Shown one piece after another: positions 32,343 through 41,371 of a stretch of DNA of 64,000 nucleotides. The notes below the pieces were generated by a model that ran no database searches, was not told the DNA's origin, and worked only from the letters and a program-made list of their open reading frames with translations. The stretch is taken from positions 41,707 to 105,706 of the forward strand of contig NZ_JAKILA010000019.1 of assembly GCF_023283885.1 (NCBI RefSeq), read 5' to 3'. The stretch comes from Shewanella basaltis. Lineage in GTDB: Bacteria; Pseudomonadota; Gammaproteobacteria; Enterobacterales; Shewanellaceae. A program made the translations under genes and the position numbers. How positions within the stretch are numbered: position 1 is the first letter of the stretch; every line of letters begins with the position of its first letter.

Positions 32343-33308
32343 ATGGGATTACCAGTAACGGTTTATCGTTGGGATGATGCAGGGGCGCCGCAGTTATCGA
32401 CACCCAGTTCGTCAGAAATTATTGCGATATTAAAAAAGTGTTTAGTTGAAGGGTACGGTAATAAAGCGTCTTTAGGTTGGACAAATGAGTTTGAAAGTGC
32501 TGATGGGAAAAGGGTTATCTTCAGAAACTCACCCATTTCAGGGACTGGTTCGTATGTAAGATTTGATGCTACGCCTACTGGATCTTGGGCCAATAATGTA
32601 CATATTAAAACAGCTCAGATTGCTACTGGTTTGGATGATTTACAACGAGTTAGCTATCAGAAACCACTTGCGGTTGGTGAGTTTGATAAGGGGTGGGTTT
32701 TGATTGGTACAGAAAGAGGGTTTTATTTTCAGCTCAGAGATTCTAGATCGACCGATTGCGTTTACTATGGTAGCTATGATTACAAGGCCAACAAACAGTT
32801 AGTTTTTGTTGGTGATATTAATAGTTATCACGGCATTGATGCCGGTGCGTTTACGGTTTTGCTTGGGGATGGACACGCTGATGACTATACAGGGACGTAC
32901 GGCGAAAGTTTAGCAGCACTTGTTAGCGATCATAAGTTTAATAAATTATACGATACCGACGGTTTTGATCACTCGTCTAATATGTACATGAAATATAACA
33001 CCCCATATATAACGACCAGAGCATTGGCTGGTACAGTTGAAAGCAGGGGGGTTACTCCAATCTATTTTAAAGTAATTCTTAGTGAACAATCGTTTGGGAC
33101 GCTGGACAGAGCAGGCACGCCAGCCTATTTAAGCACTAAGTCACCATTTATCCGCGGGGATGTACCAGGGTACTTGATGTGTAATTGCAACGGGTATTTA
33201 GATACACCTTGGCCATTAATTATTGACATCAATGGTGTCGCTCATTTTGGCATGACAAATCCCGTAGGCGTTCAATTTTTTGTGAATTTGGAGTCTTGGT
33301 ATGACTAA
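32343..33308 (+). CDS. Tail-tip structural protein
   Basis: A 321-residue protein beginning MGLPVTVYRWDDAGAPQLSTPSSSEIIAILKKCLVEGYGNKASLGWTNEF, a start seen in several uncharacterised siphophage tail proteins. The rest is beta-rich with a C-terminal MTNPVGVQFFVNLESWYD. GAGGA before the ATG at 32343 decides the start. The gene is clearly more AT-rich than its neighbours, as is the next one, so the pair may be an exchanged receptor-binding module (inference). Confidence 0.65.
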   Translation: MGLPVTVYRWDDAGAPQLSTPSSSEIIAILKKCLVEGYGNKASLGWTNEFESADGKRVIFRNSPISGTGSYVRFDATPTGSWANNVHIKTAQIATGLDDLQRVSYQKPLAVGEFDKGWVLIGTERGFYFQLRDSRSTDCVYYGSYDYKANKQLVFVGDINSYHGIDAGAFTVLLGDGHADDYTGTYGESLAALVSDHKFNKLYDTDGFDHSSNMYMKYNTPYITTRALAGTVESRGVTPIYFKVILSEQSFGTLDRAGTPAYLSTKSPFIRGDVPGYLMCNCNGYLDTPWPLIIDINGVAHFGMTNPVGVQFFVNLESWYD

Positions 33309-33591
33309 GATAATTTCACCTATTTTGCCTGAGTTTAAACCGGTCCGGCTGGTTTCAAAATTGCAGGTTGATGTTGACCCGCTAGCGGAAAGATTATTAG
33401 TTATAAACAACCGTCAATTTAATGTGCTTCATGCAAGTAACATAAAAGCGGCTGGTTTAGTTAACATTATTTTACCAGCGATTTATGCAACAACAGGAGA
33501 GTTGTCAGTGATTATTTTTGATGATAATCAAGAGTATAATGCTGCTATCGTTGACGGCGTTAAACCTGATTTAATAGATGCTAATGCATGA
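33301..33591 (+). CDS. Hypothetical tail-module protein
   Basis: A 96-residue beta-rich protein overlapping the previous gene by 8 bases and the next by 4. It contains LVSKLQVDVDPLAERLLVINNRQFN and GELSVIIFDDNQEYNAAIVDG. No recognised family. Tight coupling points to function with the flanking tail-tip proteins. Confidence 0.6.
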   Translation: MTKIISPILPEFKPVRLVSKLQVDVDPLAERLLVINNRQFNVLHASNIKAAGLVNIILPAIYATTGELSVIIFDDNQEYNAAIVDGVKPDLIDANA

Positions 33592-35360
33592 TTGAATTAC
33601 GACTTAGTCAACCTTGGCCAAATGCCAGTTCGCCTGTCACTATTCGCTTTGAAGGCGAAGTGGTACCAGAGCCGCCAATCCGCGCACCGTCTTTGGGTAT
33701 TCATTTGGGCGTTACCTGGCAACCGCCATTGCGCGCTGCAAAAGATTACCAACTGATAAGTGCAAGCCAACAGCTCGGTAATCAAATTCAGTTAGGTGTG
33801 CTATCTAATCCTGCAACAGACTATCGCGTAAAAATCCAATGGCAAAATAAACCACTGACTCAACAGCAAACAGTAATACATTATGCTGGCAATGCGTTAA
33901 CTGAGTTAACCACAAATTGGCAATGGTTTGTCGCGCCGAGTGTTGAACAAAGCGTGACTTTGCCTTGGCTGGTACCAAATCAACACAGCACAATTATGTC
34001 TGTAGATTGGCAAGTCACCCCAACGCTGAATACGTTCCAAGCCAATATCAACTGGTGTAATGGTGCTGAGTTAGTTAACGATATCACCACCGCGTACAGC
34101 TATGGCAATGTTCGGTTAACTCAGCCAAGTATTGCTTGGGGGCCGCATACTGCGAGTTGGATTTGCTCAACCCGTTATCGACCACCAACCGGCAAAGTAA
34201 CGATTCGGTTTAGCGAACCTTGGGCCAGTTCAACCAGCCCATTGCAGTTACGTTTTACGACATCAGCTAACTATTGTTATTTTGACGATGGCGGCGGGCT
34301 AATCGAAGCCAACCCAAGCTTGCCAAGCCTTGATTTTGAAACCCCCATAGAACCCCAACTGCGCAGGTATTATTTAATGCAGCCAACTATTACGTGTGTG
34401 CGTGTGTCTGATGACGTACCGATTGTGATCAGTAATATCAGTATCAGCCGCAGCCGTGGCCAGTGGGCCAGTTCGGTGAGTATCGATTTTTCAAGTCGCA
34501 TCGATGCCAGCCGTGCTGAAAACCAACTGCTTAAAGTCGGCATTAACGGCTATGAGTTTTTTGTTTTGGTAGAGCAAACCAGTGTAAGCAAAGTGTTTGG
34601 AAATGAAACGTATCGCGGAACTGGCCGCAGCCGCAGCGCCGAATTAGCCACGCCGTATGTATTGCCAATCAGCTATACCAACGCAACATCACGCAGTTTT
34701 GCGGGTTTGCTCACCGACATGTTGCAATTTACGGGTTGGACAATCGCCCTTAATGGCATTGTTGATTTTAACGTACCTGCAGGCGCGTTTAGCGTTGGCA
34801 ATAAATCACCCATCGATGCAGTGCAAGAGGCCGTTGCGCAATTGGGTTGCATGCTGTTATCAAACGATGAAACCAAAGCATTAACCGTGGTACCACGCTG
34901 GCCAACCGTGCCGTGGTTAATGGATGGTGTAACACCAGACTTAACCGTGCACGATGCTGTGATCACCAATTACAGCGAATCAAAAGAAATCGGTACCGAG
35001 TGCAATGTGGTTTGGCTGCGCGGTGAGCAGCAGGGTATTAGCGCAAAAGTAAAACGCGCGGGTACCGCTGGCAATATCGCCGCCGATGACATCAGCGCTC
35101 AATTAATTGTTGATAACCAAGCAGCACGAACAGCCGGCACCAACGCACTGGCCGACACGGGCAACAAGCTTAATATCAATATGAGTTTACCGATAATGGC
35201 AGACTTACCACCCGCAACACCTGGTATGTTGATTGGCGTTCGTGAAGGTGTCGAGGTATTCAAAGGTACGTGCGACTCAGTCACTATCAACGCATCGGTT
35301 AGCGATACTGGCGACATCGATGTAGAGCAAACCATCACCGTCGTTCGCCACGTTGCATAA
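33588..35360 (+). CDS. Tail hub/tip protein with a repeated domain
   Basis: A 590-residue protein. Two similar segments, IELRLSQPWPNASSPVTIRFEGE (residues 2-24) and VTIRFSEPWASSTSPLQLRFTTS (~200-222), suggest an internal domain duplication. The C-terminal ~350 residues contain a hub-like pattern with ISRSRGQWASSVSIDFSSRI... ending VEQTITVVRHVA. The last large tail gene, so the most likely central hub or receptor-binding component. No clear fibre coiled coil is seen. Confidence 0.65.
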   Translation: MIELRLSQPWPNASSPVTIRFEGEVVPEPPIRAPSLGIHLGVTWQPPLRAAKDYQLISASQQLGNQIQLGVLSNPATDYRVKIQWQNKPLTQQQTVIHYAGNALTELTTNWQWFVAPSVEQSVTLPWLVPNQHSTIMSVDWQVTPTLNTFQANINWCNGAELVNDITTAYSYGNVRLTQPSIAWGPHTASWICSTRYRPPTGKVTIRFSEPWASSTSPLQLRFTTSANYCYFDDGGGLIEANPSLPSLDFETPIEPQLRRYYLMQPTITCVRVSDDVPIVISNISISRSRGQWASSVSIDFSSRIDASRAENQLLKVGINGYEFFVLVEQTSVSKVFGNETYRGTGRSRSAELATPYVLPISYTNATSRSFAGLLTDMLQFTGWTIALNGIVDFNVPAGAFSVGNKSPIDAVQEAVAQLGCMLLSNDETKALTVVPRWPTVPWLMDGVTPDLTVHDAVITNYSESKEIGTECNVVWLRGEQQGISAKVKRAGTAGNIAADDISAQLIVDNQAARTAGTNALADTGNKLNINMSLPIMADLPPATPGMLIGVREGVEVFKGTCDSVTINASVSDTGDIDVEQTITVVRHVA

Positions 35361-35393
35361 GCGGTTGTATCTAAATCAGCATAAGGAATCGTA

Positions 35394-35606
35394 ATGTTAA
35401 AGCAGTTACAACAAAGCTTAAGCGCCCCGCGCTTAATCATGACGATTAACGCGGTCAACACCGACGGCACCGTCACCGCCAGCACTGCCAGTAACCACAC
35501 GCAACGAGTCATCGGTTCAGGCAGCGTTGGCGATCACATCTACGTTCAAGACGGCAGGGTGCTAGGGACTGCACCCGCATTAGCGTTTGTAGAGATAGAG
35601 GTTTAG
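35394..35606 (+). CDS. Small phage protein at the end of the tail operon
   Basis: A 70-residue protein (MLKQLQQSLSAPRLIMTINAVNTDGTVTASTASNH...) with a beta-rich small domain containing GSGSVGDHIYVQDGRVLG. It overlaps the convergent hicA-like stop by 3 bases, so late transcription runs directly into the antisense of the toxin gene. AAGGAATCG precedes the ATG. Probably a small virion protein. Confidence 0.6.
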   Translation: MLKQLQQSLSAPRLIMTINAVNTDGTVTASTASNHTQRVIGSGSVGDHIYVQDGRVLGTAPALAFVEIEV

Positions 35607-35896
35607 TTTTTAAGGGAAGTGCTTATATGTGGATCAGTCCTAAGTTTCTTATCATTACAGTATTTAAGAAATACTTTTACTGAAACTCCTGCTTGTGAAG
35701 CCATAGAACTAACTAATGTTTTAGAGAAGGGGGCTTTAGGGCAGTCAACGGTAACTTTAAATAAGGAACCGTTGACTACTTTTTTCCAATGAACATGAGA
35801 TGTGCCTTTCTGTGGGTACTCTTGGAACCCCATGTTCTTTAAGGCTCGCTTTACTTCTGCACAAGTCGGTGGTGCATATTTAGTAAAAGGGAACAA
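35603..35896 (-). CDS. hicA: HicA-like mRNA interferase toxin
   Basis: A 97-residue protein with the HicA double-stranded-RNA-binding-like fold: VKRALKNMGFQEYPQKGTSHVHWKK (catalytic His in GTSH), VTVDCPKAPFSKTLVSSMASQAGVSVKVFLKY. HicA toxins cleave mRNA independently of translation. It follows the HicB-like antitoxin by 6 bases on the same strand. Here the antitoxin comes first, the reverse of most hicAB loci. Confidence 0.8.
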   Translation of the reverse strand: MFPFTKYAPPTCAEVKRALKNMGFQEYPQKGTSHVHWKKVVNGSLFKVTVDCPKAPFSKTLVSSMASQAGVSVKVFLKYCNDKKLRTDPHISTSLKN

Positions 35897-35902
35897 AGTG
35901 AC

Positions 35903-36226
35903 TTAATTTGCTAATCTAAGCGGAAGAACTTCGTCAAAAAGTCTAGACTGATTTTTGATTCTACTAGTAAATTTAGTCACAAATGCAGCCCAGTAATACT
36001 CAAACCTTTGTGATAGAGGTGCTTTTCTGCTTAGTAACTGGTGTGCATATTGATTATCGATAGTAAAAGCATCATTTATGTAAGAATGTATCATGTCTTC
36101 TAATTTTGCTTTAGCAGACTCAATAGACTCAGCTTGCGCAGCTAAACATAAATCAACAGCGACAGCCACCCAAGCTTCACCTTCTTTCTTGGCATAGCAT
36201 CGAATAACTAACTCGTTTGTACGCAT
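35903..36226 (-). CDS. hicB: HicB-like antitoxin
   Basis: A 107-residue protein with the HicB N-terminal partial RNase-H-like fold: LVIRCYAKKEGEAWVAVAVDLCLAAQAESIESAKAKLEDMIHSYINDAF. It would bind and neutralise the adjacent HicA-like toxin. The C-terminus has no clear helix-turn-helix, so autoregulation through another surface is possible. AGGAG precedes the ATG. Near the right prophage end, it may stabilise the prophage or block competing phages (inference). Confidence 0.78.
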   Translation of the reverse strand: MRTNELVIRCYAKKEGEAWVAVAVDLCLAAQAESIESAKAKLEDMIHSYINDAFTIDNQYAHQLLSRKAPLSQRFEYYWAAFVTKFTSRIKNQSRLFDEVLPLRLAN

Positions 36227-36254
36227 TTTGAACTCCTACTTGCTTTGGACGCGC

Positions 36255-36282
36255 ATTATACTGTTTGTAGCTTTGTTGGCAA
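36255..36282 (-). promoter_or_regulatory. Promoter of the hicBA operon
   Basis: Minus-strand TTGCCA (36282-36277), 16-bp spacer and a consensus TATAAT (36260-36255), followed about 20 bases later by AGGAG and the hicB ATG. The remaining 36283-36498 is AT-rich and holds no gene I can support. Confidence 0.75.
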
Positions 36283-36498
36283 TATCTTTTTTGTATTGTA
36301 TATCTTTAAGGCATTTTTTGCATATACGCAACATTTTTATTGAATAAGATCGTAGAATTAATCAAATCACCGTCATTTAAATCAATAGGATAAAGCAATT
36401 TTTTAGGATGGTTAATTTCTACGGACTTAGATTATCGCATTGAATGCAAAAGCAATTAGCGCTTACTCCAAATCCGTTGTCTGTGAGTAACACCAAGA

Positions 36499-37569
36499 TT
36501 ATTTTTTTACATCTTTATCATGTAACCGCTTCGGGAATAGCTCAGTGTAAACTTGCCACAGCGTATTGATGTTGCGGTGGCCTGTCACCTGGGCAACTTC
36601 ATCAATAGTGTAACCCTTTTCAAATAACCGGCTAGCCCCTTCACGCCGTAAATCATGATAGCGTAAATCCTCAATACCCAATTCATTTCTAACCCGTTGA
36701 AACCCCGCCGCAACAGACCTTTCATTAAACGGGAATACCCGCTCATCATTACGTGGTTGTTTTTGTAATATCTCCCACGCCCCACCCAATAGCGGCACCA
36801 GCATGTGATTACCCGATTTTTTACGAGGGTCTTTACGGTCACGCACAATCACCGCTTTTTGTGTCTCATCCACATCTTCCCACAAAATTCTGCAGACCTC
36901 ACCAATACGCATGCAGCTTAAAATAGAGAAGTCGAGCAAATCAACATAAGGAATATGTGCAGCTCTTTTGCCTGATCGCTCTTCTAGTCCAACCTTTAAT
37001 TTTTCTATTTCAACAACCGTCGGCCTACGCGAACGCCGCGCTGATTTGGCAATGAGATTTTGATTATAGAGTGCATCATAAGCATCAATCACCGCCCTTT
37101 GGGAGACCTCATAACTAAAATTAGACTTAGCGATTTTTAGTAACCAGCGGATAACACTCACATCGATATTGATTGTTGCAGGCCCTGTGCCAGATTCTTT
37201 TCTACTTTGACAATGCTCAATCACATCTTGAGGCTTTAGTTTATCAATTCTGACTTTGGCGATATCACAGTCACCCAGTAAACGAATACAAAAACGTTTA
37301 GACCGACCAATAGTGCTATTGATATTTTGGTCAGCCAATGTTTTATCGATTATCTCACCAAGAGTAGGGAGCACCGTTTCATCTTGCTCAAAGCCGTCTT
37401 TTTCAATTTCAACAATTCGCTCTTTGCCCCAAGCCTCAGCTGGCAACCTTTTGGTAAAAGTTCTTTGCTCCGTGTATAATACGATGCCTTTTTTCTTAAC
37501 ACGGATTAAGCAGCGATACTTACTTGTGCCGTCAGCTTTATCACGTTTTTGAATACTGTAAGACGCCAT
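36499..37569 (-). CDS. int: Tyrosine integrase, dusA-type
   Basis: A 356-residue phage integrase. Catalytic residues: Arg221 (CMRIGEV), Lys246 (RDRKDP), His305-x-x-Arg308 (HDLRR), His331 (TGHRN) and Tyr341 (VYTEL). The N-terminal SHOCT-like/arm-binding part is short. It lies 109 bases from dusA, divergent, the usual position in dusA-integrating elements. It would integrate and, with an excisionase, excise the prophage. No strong ribosome-binding site precedes the ATG. Confidence 0.92.
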   Translation of the reverse strand: MASYSIQKRDKADGTSKYRCLIRVKKKGIVLYTEQRTFTKRLPAEAWGKERIVEIEKDGFEQDETVLPTLGEIIDKTLADQNINSTIGRSKRFCIRLLGDCDIAKVRIDKLKPQDVIEHCQSRKESGTGPATINIDVSVIRWLLKIAKSNFSYEVSQRAVIDAYDALYNQNLIAKSARRSRRPTVVEIEKLKVGLEERSGKRAAHIPYVDLLDFSILSCMRIGEVCRILWEDVDETQKAVIVRDRKDPRKKSGNHMLVPLLGGAWEILQKQPRNDERVFPFNERSVAAGFQRVRNELGIEDLRYHDLRREGASRLFEKGYTIDEVAQVTGHRNINTLWQVYTELFPKRLHDKDVKK

Positions 37570-37678
37570 TGTTGAGGTTCCCCGTTACCATAGTCCAATC
37601 TATTATGGTTCCCTATAGGTTCCCCGCGCAACTAAAAATGCTCAAAAACGTGTAAAAATAACCCAAAATGTGAGAACA
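37570..37678. other. Right prophage junction (attR region) with GGTTCCC repeats
   Basis: This spacer separates int from dusA. It contains three direct GGTTCCC repeats at 37576-37582, 37607-37613 and 37618-37624, candidate integrase arm sites. By analogy with other dusA elements the crossover lies in the 5' part of dusA, near the conserved [10 protein letters not shown] codons (about 37750-37790). The partner attL is outside the window, so the core cannot be defined. Confidence 0.5.
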
Positions 37679-38710
37679 ATGAATTTATCAAATATAGACT
37701 CAAAGCAAGATACACCAAGGGTTGAGCTAGATAGAACGTTTAGCATAGCACCTATGCTGGATTGGACGGATCGCCACTACCGTTACTTTGCGCGTTTAAT
37801 GTCGGCTAAGGCGCTACTTTATACCGAAATGGTGACTACCGGGGCCATATTACAAGGTAAAGGAGATTATTTAGCTTATAACACTGAAGAGCATCCGTTG
37901 GCGTTGCAACTTGGTGGTTCTAACCCTGTTGATTTGGCATCGTGTGCTAAGTTGGCTGCAGAGCGTGGTTATGATGAGGTTAATCTGAATGTAGGTTGTC
38001 CGTCAGATAGAGTGCAAAATGGCCGCTTTGGTGCTTGCTTAATGGCAGAGCCTGAGCTTGTTGCTCAGTGTGTCGATGCGATGAAGCAAGTTACAGATAT
38101 CCCTATTACGGTTAAAACCCGCATTGGTATTGATGAGCAAGACAGTTATCCATTTTTAACTGATTTTATTGAAACCGTAAATGCAAAAGGGTGTACTGCA
38201 TTTATTATCCATGCTCGCAAGGCTTGGTTACACGGGTTAAGCCCAAAAGAAAACCGCGAAATTCCGCCGCTGGATTATGATCGCGTGTATCAATTAAAAC
38301 GTGATTACCCACAGCTTAATATTAGTATTAATGGCGGCATTAAAACGCTACAAGAAGCGAAGTTACATTTAGCGCAACTCGATGGGGTGATGGTAGGGCG
38401 TGAGGCGTACCAAAACCCGTATATTTTGGCTCAGGTAGATCAACAATTATGCGGTCTTGATAGTCCTGTTATGACTCGCGAACAAGTGATTGAGCAGATG
38501 ATCCCCTATATTGAGGCGCATTTAGCCCAAGGTGGCCGCTTAAATCATATCACTCGTCATATGATTGGTTTGTTCCAGGGGTTACCAGGTTCTCGTGGTT
38601 GGCGTCGTCATTTAAGTGAAAATGCCCACAAACCGAATGCCGATATTAATGTGCTGTTAGCTGCTGCTAAGTTTGTTGATTCCCAAGCATTAGCTGAGAC
38701 ACAAGCTTAG
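37679..38710 (+). CDS. dusA: tRNA-dihydrouridine synthase A
   Basis: A 343-residue FMN enzyme that reduces U20/U20a in the D loop of tRNAs. The TIM-barrel signatures are present: [53 protein letters not shown] (catalytic Cys in NVGCPS), [29 protein letters not shown] and ISINGGIKT. Prophage insertion left a complete gene, as known for dusA elements, but its promoter and first codons now probably derive from phage DNA. An in-frame GTG at 37670 is an alternative start. Confidence 0.96.
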   Translation: MNLSNIDSKQDTPRVELDRTFSIAPMLDWTDRHYRYFARLMSAKALLYTEMVTTGAILQGKGDYLAYNTEEHPLALQLGGSNPVDLASCAKLAAERGYDEVNLNVGCPSDRVQNGRFGACLMAEPELVAQCVDAMKQVTDIPITVKTRIGIDEQDSYPFLTDFIETVNAKGCTAFIIHARKAWLHGLSPKENREIPPLDYDRVYQLKRDYPQLNISINGGIKTLQEAKLHLAQLDGVMVGREAYQNPYILAQVDQQLCGLDSPVMTREQVIEQMIPYIEAHLAQGGRLNHITRHMIGLFQGLPGSRGWRRHLSENAHKPNADINVLLAAAKFVDSQALAETQA

Positions 38711-38791
38711 CCGGATTGGTATTAATCACTTGTTGGTTATCACTTGGGTATAACGTCATTTCCCCACGTTGACTGCATGGGGAAATAAACA

Positions 38792-38822
38792 AACAGCCTG
38801 TTGTGTGCAGGCTGTTTTTTTA
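38792..38822. terminator. Bidirectional terminator between dusA and the TonB receptor
   Basis: AACAGCCTG and CAGGCTGTT form a 9-bp stem with a 7-base loop, followed by T residues on the plus strand and preceded by A residues, so it can end both convergent genes. Confidence 0.85.
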
Positions 38823-38851
38823 GTGGTTAATGGGCATGAAAAGGCGACCCA

Positions 38852-41371
38852 TTAAAACTTAACGCTGACACCGCCGTAGTACTGGCGACCAACAGTGTCA
38901 TACACTTCTGGTACCGTACCACCATCGCTGCCGTTAGACACATTTGAAGGCTCTTCGTCAGTGATGTTTTTCACGCCAGCACTAAGTGTAACCATGTCAG
39001 ACACATGATAAGTACCCGCAATGTTGTGATAAAGCACGGCATCAACATCATCGCCGGTACCTAGATCTTCCATTTCACCAATATAACGGTTCGAATAGAT
39101 AACATTCCAATCACCTTGGCCAGCTTGAATATTGAAGTTGTTGCGTAATTCAGCATAAGCACCAAAGTTACCGTCGATCATATTCGTATAATCAATGCCT
39201 TCTTGCTCAAAGTTTAGCAAGTAGGTGGTATCGTTGTTGATTTTCCAATCAAGTGATAATGCGCTAAAGCTATAGGCTAAGTTGAAGTCGATACCACTGG
39301 TATCTTGGCTACCGACGTTAGTTAAAGAGCTAGTGAGATTAGTTAAATCACCATTTGAACCAATATTAAAGGTTTCACACGATGAAGATGAGGCATCGGC
39401 ATAGCATGCATCAAGACCCGCTTGAACATCTAAACGAGTAATGGCATTAGTTACTTTGAAGCGCCAATAATCAAGCGTTAACGATAACCCTTCAACGTAA
39501 CTAGGTGAGTAGACTAAACCCGCTGTGTATGAATCTGATTCTTCTGCTTGTAGATCTTCATCTGAGGTATAACGCACCAAGATTTGTGAATCTTGCTCGT
39601 TACCCCATGGATCTTCTAAATAGTCATATGAGCCTGTGTCTCCGCCGTAAAGTTCGCTGATACTTGGCGCACGGAACCCAGTAGCTGCAACACCACGTAG
39701 CATTAAATCATCGGTTGCTTCATAGGTTAAACCAACTTTCCAGGTAGAGGCCTTACCAAATGTTGAGTAATCGTCAAAGCGCAGTGCAAATTCACCGGTG
39801 AGTTTGTCAGTAAATGGAACACTGACTTCTTGGAATACTGAAATGACATCGTAGTTGCCATCGGTTGCATCTTGCTGTGCAGCAGTACTGTCGCCAGCAA
39901 CAGTCACAGGATCGGGGTTGTAATAACCGCTTTCGTAACGGTATTCTGCGCCAATCGCAAACGCGACGGTACCCGCACTTACATCAAATAAATCACCGTT
40001 TAGGCCCGCAGAAATAACCTGTTGTTCATTTCCGCCATCAGCATTGTCGGTATAGCTGATGTCATCCACAATTGCAGTTGTTAATGCATCACCACTGAAC
40101 CAGGCATCTTGATTGGCATAAACTGACTCAGACAGATTGGTTGCATTAATTGAGTTTGCAACGGTAGATTCAGCCTTGTTCTTACCGTAGGTGTAAGCGA
40201 TATCCCAGTTCATACCTTTATTAATATCAAGATCACCCGCAAGACCCGCTGAGATCCGGAATGTATCGGTATCTTGTGAATAAATACGTGGCCCAGCATC
40301 TGTGATACGGCGACGATATTCAACACGGCCTGTGTCATCAGCTGAAATACCAGCATCTGTCATTGCATCGGTCAAGGTGACACATGAGCTATCCGCATCG
40401 CTATCACACACATCTAGCATGACTGATGCCGGTTGTGGTGCTAACTGTTGATCAGATTTACGTTTGGTATAAAGTGCATCAGCCGTTAATACTAGGTCAT
40501 TGTCGAGTTCTTGAACCATGTTAGCAAACAAGCTGTAACGCTCGTTTGGCGTTTGGTAGTAGCTGCTTGTCGTATAATCATAACCGGTTGAGCGTTCTTC
40601 CCAACCACCGGCACCATCTTGCACCATACCATCGAGTGAACCGGTTGGAAGATAAGAGCTGTACCCGGGCTCAGTCCAATCGCGGTCAGATTGAATCACG
40701 CCTTCACGCTTTGAATAAGCCGCACCAAATGTGTAGTTACCGCTGTCGGTATTAAATCCGTATAAACCGCTGATTTCACCCGTTTCACCATCGCTTTCGC
40801 TGGTAGTGCTGCCGTTTAGGTCTAATTGGAATCCTTCAAAATCTTTTTTGGTGATGATGTTAACCACACCTGCAATAGCATCAGAACCATAAACGGCCGA
40901 TGCACCATCTTTTAATATTTCAACACGTGCAATCATTGCCACGGGAATAGAGTTCAAATCCACAGAGCTGTCTGCACCTGAACCTGAGTTCACCATACGA
41001 CGGCCGTTTAGCAGCACTAACGTGCGTTGAGAACCCATGCCACGTAAGTCAACTTGCGCTACACCATCAGAACCATTGTTTGAGCTTGAACCTAAAGCGG
41101 CACCGGCCATTGACGTTTGAGCTTGTAGCAACTCATCGACAGAGGTAAAACCTTCTGCACGGATTGATTCGGCAGAAATAACGGTCACGGGGGATGCCGT
41201 TTCCATGTCTTGTCGCTGGATACGTGAACCAGTGACTTCGATACGTTCAACTTTCTCGTTATCTGCCGCGATAACAGCAGAAGAAAACAAACTTGTTGTT
41301 GCGACACTTGTTGCTGCTACAGCGAATAAACTGCGGCGTATTGCTTTGGCAGTCAATGTTACTGAACTCAT
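38852..41371 (-). CDS. TonB-dependent outer-membrane receptor
   Basis: An 839-residue receptor: signal peptide at 1 to ~36 (ending AVIAAD), TonB box/plug region (EVTGSRIQRQDMETASPVTVISAESIRAEGFTSVDELLQAQTS... VDLRGMGSQRTLVLLNGRRMV), plug end KDGASAVYGSDAIAGVVNIITKKDFEG, then a 22-strand barrel ending in YYGGVSVKF with terminal Phe. The Iron/oxidised-substrate class cannot be told; the VERIEVTGSRI type is common in Alteromonadales for peptides or oligosaccharides. Start 41371 is supported by GGGAG; the longer frame lacks one. Confidence 0.92.
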   Translation of the reverse strand: MSSVTLTAKAIRRSLFAVAATSVATTSLFSSAVIAADNEKVERIEVTGSRIQRQDMETASPVTVISAESIRAEGFTSVDELLQAQTSMAGAALGSSSNNGSDGVAQVDLRGMGSQRTLVLLNGRRMVNSGSGADSSVDLNSIPVAMIARVEILKDGASAVYGSDAIAGVVNIITKKDFEGFQLDLNGSTTSESDGETGEISGLYGFNTDSGNYTFGAAYSKREGVIQSDRDWTEPGYSSYLPTGSLDGMVQDGAGGWEERSTGYDYTTSSYYQTPNERYSLFANMVQELDNDLVLTADALYTKRKSDQQLAPQPASVMLDVCDSDADSSCVTLTDAMTDAGISADDTGRVEYRRRITDAGPRIYSQDTDTFRISAGLAGDLDINKGMNWDIAYTYGKNKAESTVANSINATNLSESVYANQDAWFSGDALTTAIVDDISYTDNADGGNEQQVISAGLNGDLFDVSAGTVAFAIGAEYRYESGYYNPDPVTVAGDSTAAQQDATDGNYDVISVFQEVSVPFTDKLTGEFALRFDDYSTFGKASTWKVGLTYEATDDLMLRGVAATGFRAPSISELYGGDTGSYDYLEDPWGNEQDSQILVRYTSDEDLQAEESDSYTAGLVYSPSYVEGLSLTLDYWRFKVTNAITRLDVQAGLDACYADASSSSCETFNIGSNGDLTNLTSSLTNVGSQDTSGIDFNLAYSFSALSLDWKINNDTTYLLNFEQEGIDYTNMIDGNFGAYAELRNNFNIQAGQGDWNVIYSNRYIGEMEDLGTGDDVDAVLYHNIAGTYHVSDMVTLSAGVKNITDEEPSNVSNGSDGGTVPEVYDTVGRQYYGGVSVKF

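Larger units (their letters stand above)
1..37669. mobile_element. Lambda-type siphovirus prophage integrated at dusA (left end outside window)
   Basis: A continuous set of phage modules is visible: leftward operon, CI/Cro immunity region, O/DnaC replication genes, Q-like protein, cos site, lysis genes, gpNu1/gpA terminase, lambda-type portal, protease-capsid fusion, tail genes and a tyrosine integrase next to dusA. Nothing from the left attachment site to position 1 can be seen. No structural gene is obviously broken, so it may be functional. The right boundary is placed by inference between the integrase start (37569) and the conserved part of dusA. Confidence 0.93.
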
